Under the pieces are notes generated by a model that saw only the letters and a program-made list of their open reading frames with translations, was not told the DNA's origin and searched no databases. Position numbers and translations under genes: made by a program. From Smittium culicis (taxonomy: Eukaryota > Kickxellomycota > Harpellomycetes > Harpellales > Legeriomycetaceae), in contig LSSN01004101.1 in assembly GCA_001970855.1 (NCBI GenBank), positions 1 to 15,210 on the forward strand: a DNA stretch of 15,210 nt. Direction: 5' to 3'. Shown piece after piece: positions 9,901 through 15,210 of the stretch (positions are counted from its first letter, which is position 1; each line of letters starts with the position of its first letter).

Positions 9901-10445
9901 TTGGAAAAGGTGTCATTTTATGGTGTGAAGTGTTAAAATATATAAATTAGAATTAATATTTAGTAGATAATGATAAGTTAGTACATTTTTTAGCAAATAG
10001 AAATTTCAAATTTATGAAATAAACAAGCCGAAACGCAATTCAATTACGCCAATAATGTTAACAATCAATGAATTCCCAAGCTAATAACATTAACTGCAGC
10101 AAAGCTCTCTCTTCGTATAGGACCCCCTATATAACTATTGATAGGCTGAAATATATAATGGGGAATTACTTGCACATACAAATTGAAACAATTCAGAGAA
10201 AAGAAATTTGTACTATTTAATAGCTCATCTCCACACTTTTTATGTTTCTCCAAATATTTTTTAAACAGATTCGTTCAAGTTATTGCTATTATCATTATAA
10301 TTATGTTGAATTATATAAAATACATCTAGTCGATATATAAAGATATAATTCAATCATTATATTTTATAAAATTGGGCAAATCGATATTTATTTTAAATTT
10401 AAGTATCATTTCGTAGTTAAAAAATAAAAAATTACATATCCTGTT
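9901..10445. other. AT-rich spacer between MITE copies 5 and 6
   Basis: No supported gene lies here. The stretch 10060-10260 is slightly less AT-biased and is open on the minus strand for 62 codons. The translation matches nothing I recognise and has no conserved-looking motif. Confidence 0.4.
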
Positions 10446-10633
10446 CCTGTTCCTGTCCAACAAGTCTTATAATAATGTACTAAGTGGTATGACAGTGATC
10501 CTTAATAGTGTTTATTACTTGATATTACTGTAAATAATCTAAATGTTATACAATTTTTTTAATTAGGCTATTATAATTGAGCGTAGTTGGCTATTTTTAT
10601 TAGCTCAAAAAAATTCTAGCACCCAGGATAGGG
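10446..10633 (+). mobile_element. MITE copy 6, forward orientation, diverged
   Basis: This 188-bp copy has the left end CCTGTTCCTGTCCAAC, which matches the CCCTTTCCCGTCCAAC consensus at 13 of 16 positions. The right end, CTAGCACCCAGGATAGGG, is followed by TTGA. The interior keeps GAGCGTAGTTGGCTAT followed by TAGCTCAAAAAAATTCTAGC, corresponding to the subterminal hairpin arm seen in copy 5. Just upstream the repeated CTGTTC unit suggests slippage at the terminus. Confidence 0.65.
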
Positions 10634-12780
10634 TTGATTTTTTTTATAAATCTTAAAAATCACTTTAATATAGTGATTTTCTGATTAAATAAATATCAGT
10701 AATATTAATTTAGCAAGCATATATTTTTCGAATGGCTTCAATTTTCGATTTCAGAAAATTATTTATTCAAAAAATGCTGCTTTTATTTACTTTATAGGCA
10801 GTTCCTATTAAAAAAACAAGATTTTTGGAATTTTGGTTATTTATGTCAAGAAATATAATTGATTCTATATTTTAGAAAAATAATATATATTTATTAGTAC
10901 AGTTTGTTAACCTTGATGGGTAATGGAATAGTAGCTTTAGAATATTTACATTGTATAAATTTTTGATGAAAAATTCAAAAAAAGTGCTAATACTGTCAAA
11001 TTAATATCATATCTCAATACGATTATTGAAAAAATTTAATCTTGTGATTAATAGACCATTACTACTGTGATAATAATGTCAAGATCATTGCTAAAATAAT
11101 TTTATTAGTATTTTCTAAATTTTAATTTTTATTACAGTAATATAAATCAAACAAATTTAATAATCTAAGCTGATAGGTTTAGCTAAAATAGAGATAGTTA
11201 ATTAGCTTTAAGGGCGGTTGGTGTGGCAAAAACTACCAGCCCCTAATAATAAATCATGAGGCATAATAATCCTCCACGCGTAAAAAAATTTCATAGAAAA
11301 TATATATCATTTAAAAATATTACCTAGAGTTTTTTTAATTTAAATTTACGTTATATTAAGTAATAGATATATCAATATTATTCACACTGATGAAAAATAT
11401 TTAATTTATATAATTCCTTGATTGGACTCAACAAATCGACATAATTTTGATACTCAAATTTAAATTAGAACTAGCTTAAAAACAAAAAAATATCATTCTC
11501 TTATTTTATATTGAAACATTTACATAATTTTTTTCAACTTTAAAACGTATTTTTTTTTTTTTTACTTTAAGTATATATTAAAAAATTAAGCTAAAAACTT
11601 GGGACATTATTTGCGTGTATACTTTAATTTAGCTGGGTTATTTTTTTTTGGATATTCGAAATATCAAGGTCTATAATTTAGGTTCACTAAAACTCGATCA
11701 GCTAAAATAGTCAATGCTAATCAAAAGACATGTTAATTTTAGTGACATTCAATTTTGATCATAATTGAAATGTGTATGGATTTATAAATAAAATACTACC
11801 TATCGAATTGATATTTATTAATGGGTTCATTCTTTTCGTTTTGAATAACATTTTTTAACGAGAAGCTTATAAGAAAGGACTACGGTGATAAATAGAACTT
11901 ATGCTAATTATAATTAAAAGCTTATATATTCTGGGTCCAATAATTTTTTCGTGATCTTGTAAATGATATGATGGTGACTTTTAATAGCAGTAGTCACTTT
12001 ATAGAGAACTTTATTTTAATAGCGGTAAATTTTCCTGAAAATAGTTGACTTATTGGTTATGCTTACCTACAAAAATGCGTGGCTGTGAATTTTTCAGATT
12101 TTTCTTGGTGAGCTGGAAGGTTTGGTGATTTCAGTATTTAACTAATGCGTCCGAGACTTTTAGTCATCTATGCTTAAAGCCATTGATCACGATTAGAATG
12201 ATCATGAATTTTTTTTAACTGGAGTTTAAACTTTAAAAAATTCCTACTCTTAGAAAGCCTAACTGAAGGATAATGAAATATGCTTTTAATCTAGTGATAT
12301 TCTTTATGCACTATTGTATATGAATTTAGCTATTATGATGCTATATATCGATTTAATATAACAAAACATGAGTATAATTTTTAAAATACTTATCGTTAAT
12401 AGCTCAAGAAATGTATTTTACGAGACTGTTTTTTAACTGTGCAGTTAAAAAAAAAACACAAAATAACCAACTAAGTGAAACCATTACTCGCATAGCTTTT
12501 AAGCCAAGTCCTGTGATTAAAGTGGCCATTGCTTAGACTAATAAGCTATGCTTATAAATATCTGGCGTAAATACTAGTTAAGGATTGGTGAAACTTGACT
12601 GCCATTTTAAACAAGTATTTTTACTTGCTGACTAAGGCTATCACAATTGCTCTTATGAGAAGCATTTCTTGCCTCAATAAACCTTATTTTTTGAAACATT
12701 CCAGTATTTATATTCCCAGAAAAAAATAGAGCTGAACTTTTTATTTTAAAGCTTATTCCTTACACGCATTTTTTCAATTT
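10634..12780. other. Long gene-free AT-rich spacer upstream of the Erf4-like gene
   Basis: About 2.1 kb with frequent stops in every frame. It contains a run of 14 T at 11550-11563 and a 9-bp inverted repeat, GCATAGCTT (12490-12498) with AAGCTATGC (12543-12551). No tRNA, rRNA or coding signal was recognised. The part from about 11900 onward is a little richer in G/C and may include distal promoter sequence or eroded unidentified repeats. Confidence 0.45.
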
Positions 12781-12879
12781 ATGTCTACCATTTTTTTTAG
12801 TATATCCCTTAATAATATAATCCTCCTCACCCACATACACTTATTTAACTGTAAACGATTCATCGGCAATCCTCACTAA
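12781..12879 (+). other. Possible upstream ORF (32 codons plus stop) before the Erf4-like gene
   Basis: ATG 12781 opens a 32-codon frame closed by TAA at 12877-12879, 61 bp before the main ATG. If transcription starts upstream of 12781, this could act as a translation-damping uORF. The transcription start cannot be seen, and a pyrimidine-rich tract (12821-12840) that could mark the start region lies inside it. The peptide has no recognisable features. Confidence 0.25.
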
Positions 12880-12940
12880 AAGTGCATTTATCGGACAATT
12901 CAGTCAGCCTAGCACAGTAGTGATTAGACTAGCACCCACA

Positions 12941-15091
12941 ATGAAAAATCCCGAAGATCTCCAAGTAATTTCAGCTAATGGCAGAAATGATCGACGTAGA
13001 ACAAAGCCTAATTTAAACAGAATGGTAGATAGAGGCTCTTTACTTCCAAATAGGCCTTCTGCTTCAGAAATAGAATATTCCCCCGATCTATTTCCAAACA
13101 TATCAAAAGCATATACTCCCAAAAAAACTAGTATGGCCCTAAGAAATTTACCTGGGAATAATAGTAAAACTATTCTTAGTGGCCTTGATAATGACTTTTC
13201 GCTATATATCAAAAATCAGGAATTAAATAATGAGTTTGGCTCAACAACGACCATTAATTCTCAAGAGAGCATTGGAATAAAGAATTTCCACTCGTCTCAT
13301 TATAGCTCTCGCTCTAGCTCTAATTATTTAAAGAAAAAAAGCGACTTGTCAAAAGCTATACGCTCTGGCGGTATTGAGCGCTTAGATTCGGCCGCAGTTA
13401 AAGAAATCTACTATGACGAACCTGATTTTTCAAACAAAGATTTAAGCCCCAAATTCCCAAGCTATATTTCCACTTCTAGCACGCTTAGATCTCCTCATAA
13501 AATCTACTTCTCTGATAAAAACTTACACTCTCAGGATCATTTTAACAATCCTAGCAGCATTTATAGTGCTGAAAATTCCAGAAATTCTTATAGGAATAAA
13601 AATAACGCTCCGTCGAAACTGAAAAATTTACATTGTATGCTTAATTTAAATTTTTTTTTTTAATTATTGCTCTATTGATTTCTAAAATTTTGCTATCTTA
13701 TATTCATTAATAGCCCCGAGCAAAGATCAGCCTGTGTTTACTACTAAGCACGCTAAACGCTCTAGTTTCTTATACTCTGAAATTGATATTGATTCTAAGC
13801 ATTCCACAAATAAGAATAACAATATTAATATCTCTGAAGGCTCTTGTGTAAAAGATAGAATGGTTTCAATAGGAGGTGAAGATAAACTAAAAAATTTACA
13901 AAAAGAACTAAATATTGACACCAGAAAAAATATCAGAAAGCCAACTTCCCCTCTGTCAGCAAACATCAAAACCGATTCTGCTAGAACCATAAACAATAAA
14001 CTTGGTTCACCACTAGCTGAGTCTCCAAAAAAAAGCTCTAAGGCTCAACTGGAAATAAATTTAGCCAGACAAAATCAAAATTTAAATTCATGCAATTACC
14101 CTTCTCTTGATTTTAATAAAAATATTGAAATGGTGGAAATAAACAGCGTTAATAATAAAGAAGTCACATACACATCTAATACAGAACTTGGTATTAATTT
14201 ACATAATCATTCCAATCGAATAATACCTGAAAATGATGCTGAGCCAACAGACTCTAATCTCCATTCAAATAAAGCCATTGAGTCAAATTTGCCGCATATT
14301 AGAAATGATACCAACACTAACTTATCTTCAGAAATAAACCTCGAAAACTTAGATTATCGAAGTTATATTCAACCTAACGATGATTTCAACGCCAACAACC
14401 CTGAGCAATACACCTCAACAGAAAATAACTTTCGAACTCATGTTCATCCGAAAGCTAGTCACACTAGAAGCTACAGAATGAATAGAATAAGAATTCAGCG
14501 CGATTATTTCCAAGGCGACTTATGTAGATTTCAAGAGTCTATTCCACTTGAGCTTAAATCAAAGGTACTTACTCACTAAACATTCTCCCCTTTAATTTTT
14601 TTTTCTGTCAATCTTCAAATTAAATTATTTTACTTTAGATCAACAATAGAGATTACTTCGAATTTATATCTAAAGTTAACGAATTACTCTTAAAAGCTGA
14701 AGGAAATAGGCTAATTAACTTTGTAGAAGGGTTTTTTGCTTGTATTACTTTATATATGTATTTACTAGTATCTAAATCTCACCACCAAAAGGTTCTCAAC
14801 TTTTCCTATATATTTATTTTAAAGTGAATTCCCATTTTTTTAAAAAAATAACTTTTACTTTAATTCTCTTTCTTCTCACTAAAATACTAGACTATTCTGG
14901 AATTAGTTAACTACATTGAAGAGTCCAATAAAAATCTATTTAACCCTGCTGGATATTCAATTATTGACCCTCGACAAACTGCTTTTATGTTTGTAAGTTT
15001 TAGCCAACCTACTTATATTTTATATTTTTTTAATAAATCTATGACTTAATTTTTTTTATGCATTTTCTAGATCGAGATAACTCGTCTGTGA
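12941..15091 (+). CDS. Erf4/GOLGA7-family protein, accessory subunit of a DHHC palmitoyltransferase (five exons)
   Basis: The exons are 12941-13634, 13714-14564, 14639-14791, 14891-14992 and 15071-15091 (TGA 15089-15091). Joined, they give 606 residues with the frame kept at all four junctions. The first ATG of the open frame (A at -3) is used; an in-frame TAA lies upstream at 12818. Residues 1-485 are Ser/Asn/Lys-rich and predicted disordered. Residues 488-606 form a complete Erf4 domain: RIRIQRDYFQGDLCRF (489-504), IPLELKSK ending exon 2, an amphipathic helix (520-535), the hydrophobic VEGFFACITLYMYLL (544-558), SHHQK|TILELVNYIEESN across intron 3, NPAGYSIIDPR, and terminal IEITRL. Each block aligns with human GOLGA7/GCP16 (IQRDY...FP.EL, LEGCLACLTAY, THYEKVL..V.KYI.EQN, IEIT). 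In yeast Erf4 partners Erf2, and in humans GOLGA7 partners DHHC9, to S-acylate Ras at ER/Golgi membranes. Cys550 matches the second of the two GCP16 palmitoylated cysteines; the first is Phe547 here. The extended N-tail is longer than in the 137-aa human protein. Confidence 0.9.
13635..13713 (+). other. Intron 1 of the Erf4-like gene (79 bp, phase 1)
   Basis: The donor is GTATGC and the acceptor is TTAATAG, with a T-rich interior and a CTAAAA branch-like motif. Removing it joins the two long open frames: residue 232 (Ser) is formed across the junction. Retention gives a stop at 13661-13663. Confidence 0.82.
14565..14638 (+). other. Intron 2 of the Erf4-like gene (74 bp, phase 0)
   Basis: The donor is AAG|GTACTT and the acceptor is TACTTTAG, with T-rich sequence between them. 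Removal joins ELKSK to INNRDYFEF inside the Erf4 domain at the position expected from the family. Read-through meets a TAA at 14577-14579. Confidence 0.88.
14792..14890 (+). other. Intron 3 of the Erf4-like gene (99 bp, weak donor)
   Basis: The acceptor is ATACTAG, preceded by a pyrimidine stretch and CACTAAA. The donor is AAG|GTTCTC, a poor match to GTAAGT. The position is set by homology, because SHHQK joined to TILELVNYIEESN aligns without gap to the GOLGA7 block THYEK-VLKKVSKYIQEQN. Retention would add 11 residues and then TGA, cutting off the last part of the domain. Confidence 0.78.
14993..15070 (+). other. Intron 4 of the Erf4-like gene (78 bp, phase 0)
   Basis: The donor GTAAGT is the strongest in the gene and the acceptor is CATTTTCTAG. 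A CTTAAT branch-like motif sits 31-36 bp before the acceptor. It precedes an 18-nt coding remainder plus stop (exon 5) that supplies the conserved IEIT ending. Confidence 0.85.
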
Positions 15092-15210
15092 AATAATTAT
15101 ATTTTCTTCTGTAAACTTCTCTCCATTACCCATTTGCATATACTATATCCTGTAATAATTTTCTCCTAAAATTTCTCTTGTCCAATATCAACCATTTTAA
15201 TTAAACTGGT

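Noticed and set aside
10065..10253. Minus-strand 62-codon frame in a slightly less AT-rich patch
   Set aside because: No family recognised, no conserved motif and no supporting neighbour. It may be a chance frame or the relic of an unknown repeat.
12920..12922. GTG as start of the Erf4-like gene, and GTG 13734 as a separate gene start
   Set aside because: GTG starts are not expected in a spliced nuclear gene. ATG 12941 has a good context, and 13734 lies inside exon 2 once intron 1 is removed.
3105..12940. tRNA genes, other structured RNAs, CRISPR arrays or a transposase in the spacers
   Set aside because: No GGTTCGA-type B box paired with an A box was found, and there is no regularly spaced direct repeat array. 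No DDE, reverse transcriptase or recombinase motif was seen when reading either strand. Weak or degraded examples could be missed by eye.
12904..13212. Minus-strand 102-codon frame, and likewise 13727-13996
   Set aside because: Both are antisense to exons 1 and 2 of the Erf4-like gene, whose frame is supported by the downstream domain.

Overview
This window looks like nuclear DNA of a very AT-rich eukaryote, most likely an early-diverging (non-Dikarya) fungus. The reasons are short GT-AG introns (74-99 bp), standard-code genes with Ser/Asn-rich disordered tails, a fungal/slime-mould type seven-transmembrane receptor, an Erf4-family protein, and kilobases of gene-free AT-rich sequence seeded with a short non-autonomous transposon family. 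Zoopagomycota (for example Harpellales or Entomophthoromycotina) would fit, but this lineage guess is inference.

There are three protein genes. (1) Positions 1-3104, minus strand: an uninterrupted 1034-codon reading frame that runs off the left edge. It has a disordered Ser/Lys-rich N-terminus carrying five consensus sumoylation motifs, followed by a long helical region whose spacing and local motifs resemble Integrator subunit 2 (INTS2). A TATAAAAG box lies about 60 bp upstream of its ATG. (2) Positions 7587-8531, minus strand: an intact intronless 314-aa seven-transmembrane receptor, probably cAMP-receptor-like/Git3-like. (3) Positions 12941-15091, plus strand: a five-exon gene, reconstructed here from splice sites, encoding a 606-aa protein with a complete GOLGA7/Erf4 domain at its C-terminus. 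Proteins of this family are the partner subunit of DHHC protein palmitoyltransferases. The gene looks like two disconnected open frames plus apparently non-coding DNA until the four introns are removed.

The long spacers (3105-7586 and 8532-12940) show no convincing genes. They do contain six diverged copies, three in each orientation, of a roughly 188-bp element with short inverted termini (CCCTTTCCCG...) and internal hairpins. One copy has TTAA on both sides and another has TTAG/TTAA, which suggests a piggyBac-type MITE. No transposase is present in the window.

The receptor and the Erf4-like gene are transcribed divergently, but about 4.4 kb and two MITEs separate them, so shared control is not evident. 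The three genes do not form a pathway cluster. One speculative link is that the receptor carries a basic-flanked cysteine in its C-tail, a typical kind of palmitoylation site.
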